Assembly: GCA_014529385.2 (NCBI GenBank)
Contig: CM043953.1
Coordinates: forward strand, 64,240,372 to 64,304,371
Source: Adiantum capillus-veneris
Taxonomy: Eukaryota; Streptophyta; Polypodiopsida; Polypodiales; Pteridaceae
DNA length: 64,000 nucleotides
Reading direction: 5' to 3'
Translations under genes and position numbers: made by a program
Shown: positions 34,365 to 45,614 of the stretch, piece by piece
Layout: every line of letters starts with the position of its first letter
Position numbering within the stretch: position 1 is the first letter of the stretch
Notes under the pieces: model-generated
Database searches by the model: none
The model's input: only the letters and a program-made list of their open reading frames with translations
What the model was told of the DNA's origin: nothing

Positions 34365-34366
34365 TT
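34223..34366. repeat. Self-complementary compound microsatellite (TC)n(AC)n-(GT)n(GA)n
   Basis: Left of the palindrome CCAATATATTGG (34296-34307) lies CCTCTC..(TC)n(AC)n. Right of it lies (GT)n(GA)n..GGGAGGTT. The two halves are reverse complements over roughly 65 bases except for small differences in tract length, so the block forms a near-perfect hairpin. Confidence 0.93.
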
Positions 34367-34449
34367 ACCTACTAGGAAAATTAGGGTAAGAGAGGAAGAT
34401 AAATAGATAAAGATTGTGCTACCTCTGATAGGTACATATAGAGATGAGA

Positions 34450-34491
<42 letters not shown>

Positions 34492-34976
34492 TCATACTGA
34501 GAAAGAGGAGAAAAACAAAGAAGAGACATTAAAAAACATGAGATTTTGTGAGAGATAGAGAGGCGGAGGGACGAAGACACACACATACAAAGAGAGAGAG
34601 AGAGAGAGAGCAATTGGAGGTTGAGAGAGGAGGGGAGTTGGAAGTTGGTAGTGCAATGTGGAGGAGCAAGAGAGGTTGCGGTGGCTCAAAAATAGTGCCA
34701 CTTGTCGTCGATGGTAGGGACGACAATGAGCGGCATCTAGTGATAGTGAACGACAAAGATGGAAGAGAAAAAAAAGCTTGCTCCAAAACTCGCTTTATGA
34801 AGCTCGCTTATTCTCCTTCCCCATAATGCCCTAACCAAAGTAGATTAGTTTTCTCACCACCTTGCAAGGGCATTGATATTGTTGCCCAATGATGGTGGTA
34901 TTGAAGTGGAGAAAAAGATGCTTTAATTTTCAAACAATCAATTCTTCACACAAACATTAAAAAAGATTACTAGTGA
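34367..34976. other. GT/GA-rich flank of the CACTA element, no gene seen
   Basis: A second (GT)n(GA)n tract at about 34449-34490 and a GA tract at 34589-34608 lie here. The T, G and A before 34977 are the left copy of the CACTA target duplication. Confidence 0.7.
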
Positions 34977-35170
34977 CACTACAAGAGGTCATTTAAATTC
35001 CGGCGTCAATGGCGGGCGCCAATATATGTGTAGGTAAGTATGGAGGGAGATGAAGTTTTTTTAAAAATTCATTTTTGAAGTTCCGACGTCTATTCCGATC
35101 CGATTTTTGGCGTCTATTTCGATGCACTTTTCGATGCCCGTATAGATGTATGTTCCGACGCCTATACGAA
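34977..35170. repeat. CACTA left terminal and subterminal repeats
   Basis: CACTACAAGAGG is followed by short G/C-rich motifs repeated in both orientations: TTCCGACGTC, GGCGTCTATTTCGATGC, CCCGTATAGATG, TTCCGACGCC. Similar motifs recur near the right end (54520-54600). Such motifs are the usual binding sites of the TnpA-type protein in this superfamily. Confidence 0.85.
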
Positions 35171-35739
35171 AACTTGTACCGATGGACTCTGCAAAAAACA
35201 AACCCGCGGGTCTTCCCGTACGCATTTCTCTTCTTTTGCGCCTCTTCTCTTGCTCTCTTCTTCCTCACCTACTCCAGATCTGGTGCGAAACAAGTTGACG
35301 GATATGAAAATCTTGCTTGTCAACTACTCCATAGCACCAAGGTGAGATTGTTTTCAAGTTTTCTTGTAGATTTAGGGTTTAGGGTTTAACATAGTGTGTG
35401 CGCGCGCGCGCATTTTTGCAGGTTCGAGGACATTTACAACACCCTTTCTTGCTCAAATAGGCTGCATATGAGTGCTTGAACTTTTAGTGCACATTAAAAT
35501 AATTTAAATTAATTTGTATATTGACAAAAGAAAATTTCATGCTTTAAACTTTCAATGTTTTAAGTATTTGTGTCATTTTGTTTTGAAATAATGCTTTGAA
35601 AAAAATTTGTTTTGAAATTATGGTCTGTGTTGTGAAATTTCCTTTTTTTATGAAAAGAATTTCGTTTTGGTTTATGAAAAAATCTTGTTTTGAAGAAAAT
35701 TTGTTTTGAATTATGTCGTTTTTGAAATTATGCGATTGA
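35171..35739. other. CACTA 5' region, no frame kept
   Basis: Contains TTTAGGGTTTAGGGTTT near 35368 (two plant telomere-type units), a GTGTGCGCGCGCGCGC run near 35395 and T-rich sequence with TTTTGAA steps. A non-coding first exon ending at a GTGAGA donor near 35342 is possible. Confidence 0.4.
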
Positions 35740-37314
35740 TGAGGTTTAGGTTATAAGTTTTAGTTAGGTTTAGTTCAGTTTATATATAAGTTAAGTTATG
35801 GTATAGGTTATATGTTAAGTTATAAGTTATAAGTTAGGTTATACATTAGGCTATGTTAGGTTATAGTACGTTAATTATGTTAGGTTAGCTTATAGGTTAG
35901 ATTAGATTAGCTTATAGGTTAGGTTTAAATTATAGTTAAATTAAGTTATAAGTTAGGTTATAGGCTATAGGTTATAGGTTAGGTTAGCTAGATTATAGAT
36001 CAAGTTTATGCAACAAGTTAGGTTCTGGGTTGTACGTAAAAAATTAGGTTACGTTAACTCATGTTTAGGTTATAGGTTTGGTTTTTAAAAAAACGTAAAA
36101 AATGGACTTCGATTAGGTTAGGTTATAAGTTAAGTTTATGTTATAGGTTAGGTTTAGATTATAGGTTAGGTTATAGGTTATGTTAAATTGAGTTTAGGTT
36201 ATAGGTTAGGTTTAGGTTATAAGTTACGTTAGGTTATAAGTTAGGTTAGGCCTAGCGACAAATTCATAGTAGAAAAAATGCAAACAGACTTCGAAGGTGA
36301 CTAGTGTACGTATGTACTTCAAAAATCGCATACAGAATTCGGTTAGGTTATGTTATAGGTTAGGTTATGTTAAGGTTATATGTTATGTTAGATTATAGCT
36401 AGGTTAGGTTAGAGCTAGCAACAAATTAATAGTAGAAAAATGCAAACGGACTTCGAAGATGACTCGTGTACTTCAAAAAACGTAAACGGAGTTCGGTTAG
36501 GTTAGGTTTAGGTTATAGGTTAGGTTATATGTTAGGTTAGAGCTAGCGGTAAATAGTAAAAAAAAAATCGAAGATGACCCGTGTACTTCAAAAAACGCAA
36601 ATGGACTTCGGTTATAGGTTACCCTATATTTTAGGTTTAGGTTGTACGTTATGTAAGGTTAAGTTAGGTTTAGGGTATAGGTTAGGTTAGAGCTAGCGGC
36701 AAATTAATGGTAGAAAAATGCAAATGGACTTCGAAGATGCCTCGTGTACTTCAAAAAACGCATACGGACTTCAGTTAAGTTAGGTTATAGGTTAGGTTTA
36801 GGTTATAGATTAAGTTATATTAGGATTGGTTAGGTTTAGTTATAGGTTAGGTACTTAGATTATAGGTTAGGTTAGAGCTAGCGGCATATAGTAAAAAAAC
36901 GCAAATGGACTTCGAAGATGACTCGTGTATTTCAAAAAATACAAACAGACTTCGGTTAGGTTAGCCTATAGGTTAGGTTTAGGTTATAGGTTCTGTTAGG
37001 TTTATGTTATAGATTAGGTTAGAACTAGTGGCAAATTAATGGTGGAAAAAATGCAAATGGACTTCGAAGATGATTCGTGTACTTCAAAAAACACCAACGG
37101 ACTTTGGTTAGGTTAGGTTTAGGTTATAAGTTACGTTAGATTATAGGTTAGGTTAGAGCTAGCGGTAAATAGTAGAAAAAATGCAAAGGACTTCGAAGAT
37201 GACTCATGTACTTCAAAAAACGTAAACGAGCTTCGGTTAGGTTAGCCTATAGGTTAGAGGTTTAGGTTGTAGGTTATGTTACATTAGGTTAGGTTTAGGT
37301 TATAGGCTAGGTTA
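35740..37314. repeat. Degenerate TTAGGTTATAGG array with higher-order units
   Basis: The array consists of AGGTTA, TAGGTTT and TATAGGTT steps that resemble diverged telomere units. From about 36240 it is organised in longer units, each with GAGCTAGCGGCAAAT, then GCAAATGGACTTCGAAGATG, then CTCGTGTACTTCAAAAA, then an AGGTTA stretch. GAGCTAGC-type starts fall near 36242, 36411, 36540, 36690, 36872, 37021, 37155, 37315 and 37499, giving spacing of 129-184 bp. Confidence 0.9.
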
Positions 37315-37683
37315 GAGCTAGCAGCAAATAGTTGAAAAAACGCAATCGGACTTCAAAAGTGCACACAGACTTCAAGAACCTTAATATATAGTCATTGATC
37401 AATAAAGACGAGATTATTACCTTGTGGTCCTAATCTTCGTGCACCTCTAGACCGAGATGTGCGGGGATCGAGCCTGGCTAGAGAATGTGAGGTTGTTAGA
37501 GCTAGCAGCAAATAGTTGGAAAAACGCAATCGAACTTCAAAAGTGCACACAGACTTCGAGAACCTTAATATATAGTCATTGACCAATAAAGACAAGATAA
37601 TTACCGTGTGGTCCTAATCTCCGTGCACCTCTAGACCGAGGTGGTGCAAGGATCGGGCCTGGCTAGAGAATGTGAGGTTGTTA
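37315..37683. repeat. 184-bp direct duplication at end of the array
   Basis: Both copies (37315-37498, 37499-37683) run from GCTAGCAGCAAATAGTTG through ATATAGTCATTGA and GTGCACCTCTAGACCGAG to GAATGTGAGGTTGTTA. They show only scattered differences. Confidence 0.93.
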
Positions 37684-37764
37684 TGTATTGTCATGTACTT
37701 AGTAGTGTGTAGCTATAACAACTAGAGTGTTTTGATTATTTGTTGCATCATTGGTAGATAAAGT

Positions 37765-38313
37765 ATGGACGATAGGATGTCGTGTCCTTATGTGTGGCAT
37801 CGGATCTTTCGAAAACAAAAAATCTACGACCAACACATACGCAATCACGGGCTCTTTCCGATAGAGCAACTACAAGACCTATATTATCAATCTCATGGTA
37901 TAGAGACAATAGATCAAACTCTGCATATAGATATTGCTCACACTTCATCCCAGAGAAGACGATTTTCAAACGAACAGCCATCAACTGAGTCCTCCCAACC
38001 AATACCTTATGTGGCATTTCAAGAACTAGAGATGGAGTAGTTTTTAGACGCGTTCTTTGACATGGATGATGATGGATCCCATCATTGAAAACATAGAAGA
38101 TGACAACATTGAGCGCAATACTGCGGACCACCCAACATCCCATTCATATCGACGGCATGATAGCAACGATAAAGAGTTCGAGATGATTCAAAGTCTTGCA
38201 CGCATGTCGCTTTACACTGGCGCAAAAATCTCAGTTCTCCGTACCGCGTTGGCAATGCTTAATTTGCAGTCTGTCTACGGTTGGTCTGACGCCTCAGTCA
38301 CAGAGATTTTCAG
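37765..38313 (+). pseudogene. CACTA TnpD-like transposase, exon 1
   Basis: ATG at 37765 (MDDRMSCPYVWHRIF). The frame reaches a TAG at 38038-38040, after which FLDAFFDMDDD continues in the same frame, so the stop replaced a codon inside an acidic stretch. A frameshift near 38080 leads to the segment ending SVYGWSDASVTEIF, the conserved motif just before the first intron in plant TNP2/TnpD proteins. The exon ends at CAG|GTAAAT and the intron is 38314-38400, ending ACAACAG. Confidence 0.85.
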
Positions 38314-38400
38314 GTAAATATATTGTATCCTAAGCATGATAAAGTGCAAATTACAGTTCAATAATGTGATCAAGGGACTGACTTGTTCATGTAACAACAG

Positions 38401-39124
38401 GTTGCTCAATGAGCAAATCTTGTCAGAAGGGAATCACATGCCCCCTACCCGTCAAGCCGCTAAAAAGCTTCTTACTAATTTGGGCTTGGATTATCACAAA
38501 ATACATGCATGTCCTAATGATTGTATACTTTTTCGCAATGAGTATGCAAATTTGGAACAATGTCCCAATTGTGGATCAAACAGGTACAGGGAGGAGGACA
38601 CACAAGGAAAATTTATCCTTGCAAAGGTCCTTTGACACTTTTCTATCATTCCAAGAATAAAGAGCATGTTCACTAGGTACAAGTCCATGGCCGCTTTGAT
38701 GACATGGCACTCAAATACTAGATCAACAGATGATGTGATGCGGGTACCTACTGAGTCTCGTGCATGGAACCACATAGAGAAAAGTTGGCCTACATTTAAG
38801 AACGAGCCTCGATGTATCCGCTTTGGTCTTGTAATGGACGGAGTAAACATCCGCTTTTGTGATGTTTCAGGCTTGACTTACTCGGGTAATCATGCATATA
38901 CGAAATGTGGTCCTCGACTTGGCTTCTGCCACTCTGAGCATTTGAGCAAGACAGTTACGACAAGCATTATAGATTTTTGCCTAAAGAACATGAGCTATGT
39001 GGACCAAATACATACAAACATGGCATGCATCCATTGAAAGCAGGTGATTGGAAAAACATGTGGCTGGAGAGGGGAGATTGGATGCCACCTGGAATGAAAA
39101 GACTTTCTATTTTCCATGAACTCT
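38401..39124 (+). pseudogene. CACTA TnpD-like transposase, exon 2 before the insertion
   Basis: Starts LLNEQILSEGNHMP after the intron. HACPNDCILFRNEYANLEQC and PNCGSNRYRE are the zinc-like block of the Transposase_21 family. A TGA at 38633-38635 replaces the arginine usual in KVLRHF. MTWHSNTRSTDDVMRVP, FGLVMDGVN and DVSG follow, then a gap: about 100 residues normally found here are missing. A zinc-like KCGPRLGFCHSEH and, one frame over, FLPKEHELCG, GDWMPPGMKRLSIFHEL continue to 39124. There the LTR array splits the codon run; it resumes at 50600 with YWSDLLINHLLDPMHIFKNV. Confidence 0.9.
39120..39124. repeat. Target-site duplication ACTCT (left) of nested LTR array
   Basis: ACTCT precedes the LTR start TGTAATGG and recurs at 50600-50604 directly after the outer LTR end ATGACA. 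Confidence 0.95.
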
Positions 39125-39407
39125 TGTAATGGAAATGGCCTATGAACTTAGAGAATAGCGGAATTAAGAGAATTAGAGTGAGCAACTTTGAGAGCATAGA
39201 TGGTGAACATAATTGGTGGTAGCAAACTTAATCATAACACTTAATTAAATAGGCATGAGCAATACTTTTGCAAGAGAGAGAGAGAGTTTAGAGAATATGA
39301 CAACAGTTGAGGACCGGATTTATGTGGAGCCGGTCCCCCCTCCAAAAGGCATTTGTATTATAGATTCTTTCATTAAGAGAGACTTGGAACAATACAATCT
39401 TTGTGTT
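39125..39407 (-). repeat. Truncated third LTR (283 bp)
   Basis: Matches the first 283 bases of the LTR at 42651 and then jumps at TGTT (39404-39407) straight into internal sequence equivalent to 45591 onward. About 1.5 kb of LTR and 1.15 kb of internal sequence are missing, with 4 bp of microhomology at the join. Confidence 0.93.
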
Positions 39408-39590
39408 GGCATGCCATGGTCCTTCTATCATACTTCATCTTTTGGTATACCATACATTTTGAAACAAGCTCTTGTATGTCCTTGTTTCATGGTAAGCCAA
39501 TACAAGTATGCTTTTATTCCTAAAAGAATAAATTTGAATTCCTCTTTGCCCCACATATGGGAGGAGCATGGGAAGTGAGGAAGATATAGC

Positions 39591-40620
39591 CTATTGAGGT
39601 ATGGAAGATAACCATCCTCTAACGTGAGTGGTTCTTTTTCTTCCATTTGTAAAGGCTATTATTATATCCCTAAAGTCTAGGTTAGAAGCATATTTAACTA
39701 TCATAAAATATAGTTCATTGTAAGTTGCTATTGATATCCTATCTACCCTTGGCCATCGGGAAAGTGCATCGGCTACATGTTTGTGCTTGCCAGCAATGTG
39801 AGCAATGTAAAATTTAAATTGCAAAAAGAAATTTTCCCACCTCATTTGATTGTCGAAGAGCTTGGTTTGTATCATGGATGGAGTCCAGCATTCGCTCATT
39901 GGATTTGAGTCTTTGAATCTTGTATTCTATGGTATTCCCTTCTTGAAGCAAATTTTTGCTTGAAGGCATGCATCTAGGCATTACATTGGACCTCAAATAG
40001 CTTTGAGAGACCCCGTAGTGTAAGCATAAGTTGAGAGATAAGTTTCTCTTTGAACTTTTCAAAAGTATTTTTCTCTCTTTGTAGTCCCCATGTACACTAA
40101 ACGTTCTTTTTTGTTAAGTCATGTATTGGACCTGCTATCGATAAGCATTTTTCCTATCAAGCATCTCTAGTATGCACTCATACCTTTAGAGCTTCGCAAC
40201 TCATGTAGACTCCTTGGATTAGGCCATCTTTTTATTACCTCTACCTTTTGCGGTTCCATACAAATACCACCTTTAGAGATAATGTGACCTAATTATTGAA
40301 TCTCTTTTATATTAAAAAATCCACTTTTCTTTTGGTTAGAGGAAAGGCTAATCCCTCTCAAAACTTACCAGTTCATGCTATTGCCTTTTGAACTCCTCTT
40401 GTGGAGCTTTTAAAGCTCAATAAGGAGGCTTATTAGGCAGTGAGCTTCGTGGTAAAAGCTCCATTGCATGGTCATTGTCCCCTCATTGTGGAGATAGCTC
40501 ACGGGGGTATCATCAATAAAAACATTTTGGAATCCATTTAGGAATGTAGAAAATTCTAATTCCTCTTGATTCCCATTTTTTTTTTTAATTGTTATTTGTT
40601 GAAACATTGAATTCATTTAG
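39591..40620 (-). pseudogene. Gypsy pol relics, left copy
   Basis: Minus-strand pieces: 40616-40410 (protease-RT linker, FQNVFIDDTPVSYL), an RT end (LGHIISKGGICMEPQ) near 40290, a RNase H piece (GNTIEYKIQRLKSNERMLDS) near 39930, then QMRWENFFLQFKFYIAHIAG and HVADALSRWP near 39830-39750. The RT palm with its YxDD motif and the central RNase H are missing. The same gaps exist in the right copy, so they predate the tandem. Confidence 0.85.
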
Positions 40621-41024
40621 AGACTTTTCAACAAAAATCATGTATATGAATATATAGATTTTCATTAACTTACATATTTACATGGTATAGGATGCTACCC
40701 GACTCATAAACATGTATGTACATATCTCCTAGCTTTGGAAAAACAAAAGCCTTTTGCTATGAGCATCCTCTTTTCGAGTTTCCAGCATAGAAACTCAAGG
40801 CGGCTTGTTGCATGCATTTCTTTGGGGACAAGCACGATAGACATGCCCTTGTTGTCCACACTTGTAACATTTGTTATCCTTACGATAACACTCCAGCTCT
40901 GTTGGAGAGAGTCTCTTCTTACCTTTGTAGACTCCTTTCTCCTTAGCGTTGTTATCGGTGTTGCTAGAGTTGCCTTAAGAGGAAGTTTGAGCATTATTCC
41001 TTCCTCTAGGCTCATTTTGATCCT

Positions 41025-42236
41025 TCACTTCCATGGGCTTAGAGTTTCTCTTAACCCCTTGTTGGAAATTGATTTGAAGACGACCATAGTATGGTGTATG
41101 ACCACCGATATGGCATTAGGCCTTTGTGAGTTAATATACTCGGCCATCTCGTCAAAAAGACCCGCACAAAATTGTTGCTTTTGCTCCTCAAAGCCTATCT
41201 TTTTGTAGACACTGGCTTTGAGAAGTAAATCCCAAAACTTATCTACATACTTCTCGATAGACTCGCAGGGAGAGAGTTTCAAGCTTTGCCATTCTGTGAG
41301 GACATTGTATTTAGTGTTGCTTGCCAGAAATTGTTTCATGATGGAGGCTCTTAAAGCCTTCCATGTCCTTGGAGCTTTCCTTTGGGCTTGTAGGCTAGCC
41401 CACCATTGACGAGCGGAGCTCTGAAAATGCATAGATACCTGACGTAGTTTAGAGGACTCCATGAAGTCCTCATCACCAAAGGCCACATCAAACTGTTGGA
41501 TGAAGGCCAAGATCTTGTCCGTAGCACCAAAGGTGCCATCATAGGTAAGAAAAGTGGTGTCCTTTCCTCCCTCCTTGAACTTCTTCAGCTTCTTGGACCT
41601 TCTCCATACCGGATAGGATTTTGCAATGGCCTTTCCTTTTGGGCTCTTTGAGAGAAGAGCTGCTAACTTCATTGGAATATGAGGAAGATGATGAAGATGG
41701 AGAAGAGGGTGACCTCTTTCTCTCCTTTTCCTTCTTTTGGTACCTCTCTTCCTTTTTGTGATAACGAGGAGGAGGACTTTCCGGCAATCTTTCTCTCTTG
41801 GGGGAGTTGGAGATCGTTGAGACTGCCGTCTTCTTGGAGCCACATCTTCAGAAGTATTGGGAGACTCACTTCTTTCTCCTTCTCTTGGGGAAGGCTCTAT
41901 AGTAGAGACTTCACCTTTCTTCTTGGATGGAGGTAAGCCCGCTAGTAATCGTTTAAGCGCTTCATATGGGTTCTCCTCTTCTCTCACCGTAGAGAGCCCT
42001 CTCTTGGAAATCTCTTGAAGAGACTTCTCAGGTGCTCTCTCTTTTGGGGGAGTTTGGAGAATCCCGTACCTATCAAGTTGTTGGAAAACTTCACCTTGTA
42101 GGTCTGGGTTTCCCATAGCTTGTTGCAGCTTAGAACCAAGACACTTGATAAACATGGGAGCATCATCATTAGCACCTTCATGTGCAAAATCAAAGTTATC
42201 AATACTCGTTCTACTCTCTTGGTTATTGTCAGCCAT
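41025..42236 (-). pseudogene. Gypsy gag, left copy (403 codons, frameshifted end)
   Basis: ATG at 42236 (MADNNQESRTSID). A proline/serine- and charge-rich N-terminal half contains a run of basic residues from about residue 165. The retro-gag domain follows (FDVAFGDEDFMESSKLRQVS, ARQWWASLQAQRKAPRTW, FCAGLFDEMAEYI). The frame is lost near 41085, relative to the right copy, and ends at 41025. Beyond it, in another frame, a canonical zinc knuckle CYKCGQQGHVYRAC is present near 40860-40820. Confidence 0.88.
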
Positions 42237-42637
42237 GGTAACAAAATTTATGTATGTACTTAATGTATGATTTGGCAATTCAAAACCTTAGTTGCCACTC
42301 CTCTTAGCCTTTGAAAATCGTCTCTTAAGTATCTACACTCATGGCTCAAAGTGGTTAATTATAGAGAGTAGAGGAGTAGGTCTAACATAGCAGAGTTTCC
42401 AAGGGCTAGCTCCTTTTGGACTTCTTATGGCTCAATAATGGTAAAGCCGTAGGCAAGTCTAAAAAGACTCCATTATTAAGTCCAAAGCTCCCGAGGTGTG
42501 CACCATCCCCCACATAGTGGGCTCAACAAAACCGATAATAGATCCCAGTTCCACTTACCCTAATATAATTAACAACATCAACCATTTATAGGCTACTTAA
42601 GGACCTCTCTTCTTAAGCAAGAAAAGAGAAACCAAAT

Positions 42638-42649
42638 GCTATGATACCA
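42638..42649 (-). promoter_or_regulatory. Primer-binding site, left unit
   Basis: The minus strand reads TGGTATCATAGC one base after the middle LTR. It matches the initiator tRNA-Met PBS except for one base (T for G). Confidence 0.85.
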
Positions 42650-42650
42650 A

Positions 42651-44442
42651 TGTAATGGAAATGGCCTATGAACTTAGAGAATAGCGGAATTAAGAGAATT
42701 AGAGTGAGAAACTTTGAGAGCATAGATGGTGAAATTAATTGGTGGTAGCAACTTAATCATAACACTTAATTAACTAGGCATGAGCAATACTTTTGCAAAA
42801 GAGAGAGAGTTTAGAGAATATGACAACAGTTGAGGACCGGATTTATGTGGAGCTGGTCCCCCCTCCAAAAGGCATTTGTATTATAAATTCTCTCATTAAG
42901 AGAGACTTGGTACAATACAATCTTTGTGTTCCTTGAGACCTCTTTTGCAGTATGAAGGTGGAAGCTTCATATACCAAGCTTTCGCATAATATTAATAATC
43001 AATCTTAGCTTGAAAACAATCAAGAATTTGTGCTATCATTTGAGTGCATGAAGATGTATATTTGTATGCATCAACTTGTGCCTAAAGCAACAATTAATCT
43101 ACCTTGCAATACAATTAATCTACTTGCATTAAGTAACTAATCTACTTGCAATAAGCATAACATGCACTTTGTGGAAAGCATTAACTATCCCAAGCCTCAG
43201 TCCCAAGACCTCAAACACCTTCGAAGGTGGAGAGATCTAGCAGGGAATGAGGGTAGGGAAGAGGAAGAAGAAGTATTCCATAGGAGAAAGAAATAGTTCC
43301 TCACTTATCATCACTCTTCTTGCTTAGCATACATAATAGCATAGTAATGAAGATGGAGAAGATAGAAAGCTTAAGCATTGAAGCATAGCTCTTGGTTGGA
43401 TTTGCATTCCATAGCCAAGAGTGTTAGTGTAGGCTCTCAACTTCTCAAGGAGCTTGGAGAAGGAGATGGAGTTGTTGCACCTTGCCTAGCACACAATGAG
43501 AGTGTTTGTGAGTGTGTGTGGGTGATTATATCCCCTAAGCAACCCCCTAGCTTGCTTGGGTCAACCCCCCCTTGTAGCTCATGCTTGAAGCTCATTGGAC
43601 CTCTCCAGGCCTAGCCAATCATAAGCAAGAGGCATTACAAGCAGCAAGGGTAGCCTTGAGACAAGTGTCCCCCTTTCCCCTCTGAGAGAGAGGACTTGAT
43701 AAATGCAAAATCAATTAATTAAATCTCCTAAATTATCATCGGTCCCCTTGGGTGGCCAACCAATAGGCTTTAGGCACACCATGAGGGCAACATGAGGAGG
43801 AACTTGACAAGTGTCCCTTTTGCTTTCTTTGTACCATGCATGCCTTGTGTGAGTGTGTGGGCGTTCTCTCTCATCCCCCCTCATGTAGGGCTCTCCCCCT
43901 CCTTATAGGGATTGAATCTTTGACTTTTTGACACCTCAACCCCTCTTGCATAGGCCCAGTTCCCACCACAAGCTTGGCCCTTAAGCACTTTAAGCTTGGG
44001 CTGGGTTCTCACCTCAAGTGCAACCCGAACATCTCAAGCATGTCAAGCACCTCAAGCATCTCAATCATTAAGCACCTAAAGCATCTCAAGCACCTCAAGC
44101 ACCTTAGTCATCAAGTATGACAAGTAGGACAAGCACCTCGAGCTGGGTCGGGTTCCCGCGCCTCAAGCTCAGCCCTAGCTTACCTAAGGTCAAAGGACTT
44201 TTACACACATTATTGGAGGTCTTCAATGAAGCTAACCCTAAGGTCTTATGCTCCATTGGTTAGACTTGCTCTTTGATAGACCATCTCTCATTTGGACCCC
44301 TTTACCAATGGCCCCGTGTTGAGATAGATCTAAAAGCACATGTCTATATCTTAACCCTTGTTCCCGTTTATTCTCCCACATTAAGTGATCAGTTTAATAT
44401 GAGAAAATCGTTTGGGTTGGTTAGATATTAGTTTTTATGACA
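42651..44442 (-). repeat. Middle LTR (1792 bp), shared by both units
   Basis: Ends TGTAATGG and TTTTTATGACA. A PBS lies on one side and a PPT on the other, so it serves as 5' LTR of the left unit and 3' LTR of the right unit. It contains a minisatellite of CTCAAGCAC/ATCTCAAGCA steps at about 44030-44115 that is longer than in the outer LTR. A minus-strand CCCTATAAGG near 43911-43920 could be the TATA box. Confidence 0.94.
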
Positions 44443-44456
44443 TTACCTCTCTCTTG
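44443..44456 (-). promoter_or_regulatory. Polypurine tract, right unit
   Basis: The minus strand reads CAAGAGAGAGGTAA immediately before the LTR start TGTCATAAAAAC. Confidence 0.8.
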
Positions 44457-45590
44457 AAATCATAGTCGTCCTCGACTATGAGGTAGATATGGTAAAGTCT
44501 CACCCATTAGTCCATTGGTCTTAGCGGGTAGAGGATCCATTTTTACCCTACGACATCATTCCAGAGTGGATGACTAATCCATTTGGTGCTTGAGAGACAT
44601 TGTCTGCCGCAAGCATGTCTGCTCTTTTTAGTCCATATCATACTTCCAAAGTAGAGTGACAAGTCTACTTGGTGTTTGGGAGACGTAGTCACCACAAACA
44701 TGATCCTAAGTATGCATAGTTGTTAAAATTTGTACACGAAACATAAAAAGAAAGTCTTGTAAGACAAAAACATGGATCATTTAAAATGCATTTGTTTTAC
44801 ATTTGCTTACTCTTTTGTGTCATTGTAAGCATCATTAACAAGGTTCATATTATCCTTAAGCTATGTTCTTTGCATGCATTTAGCATCTTTGAAAGGATAA
44901 TTCTTAACTTAAATAAGATACTGTCAGTAATCTTACCATTTCTAAATACCTTGTGTTCCTGTCGAAGGATGAACTTGGGTTGGAGCTCGTTTGCTTCATC
45001 CTCGATCTCTAATGGGTCTACATTTATAGCCTCTATTGGTGGCTCTCCTTAATAAGGCTCGAATAGGCTCTCATGAAAAATGATATATATGAGCCAATAG
45101 TTGGGAAACTTTAATTGTTTAGTAAGACCCAAAGAAAGATTTCTTTTTCTTTAAAGGATAAGGCTCTTTTATGCCTAATGGCAGGAGCCTCTTTTGCCTA
45201 GCTAATAGATGGATATAGCCTGTTTAATCTTCTAAAAAGATTCTTTTTGATATCATCTATACTCCTTTTCAATGAAGATCTTCCCAGGTACCTTAAGCTA
45301 CAAGGGACGTTTGGATCTTCTGTCTTTAGCCTCGAAAGGTACTTTCCCCTTAGAAGTATGTTCATGTTATTAGAGACATACTGTTGTTAGGGTAAAGTAC
45401 TTCTCCCATTTTGAGCATTGATCTACCTCGAATCACAAGCTTTTAGTAGATCAAGGATCATTAGTTTTCTAATTTTCCTTTTGGCCATCCGTTGGAATAG
45501 TAGGTCAACATAAGAGGGTTACTCTAGTTCTGATAGAGACTCTATCAGAAATTAGTGGTCATGGTAGGATTTCTATCCGACACGATTAGA
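44457..45590 (-). pseudogene. Gypsy integrase C-terminal relic, right unit
   Basis: Minus-strand pieces resembling a Gypsy integrase tail include KFPNYWLIYIIFHESLFEPY and, near 45050-44930, EPPIEAINVDPLEIEDEANE, LQPKFILRQEHKVFRNGKI. Stops are numerous. This segment is absent from the left unit because of the deletion at 39407. No catalytic core was recognised. Confidence 0.5.
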
Positions 45591-45614
45591 TGTTGGCATG
45601 CCATGGTCCTTCTA

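Noticed and set aside
35368-35385. TTTAGGGTTTAGGGTTT as an interstitial telomere
   Set aside because: Only two units; this short motif is common in plant promoters and leaders and is not evidence of a former chromosome end.
35075-35389. 104-codon Arg/Phe-rich frame at the CACTA left end
   Set aside because: It is a translation of subterminal repeat motifs (TTCCGACGTC and similar) and not a conserved protein.
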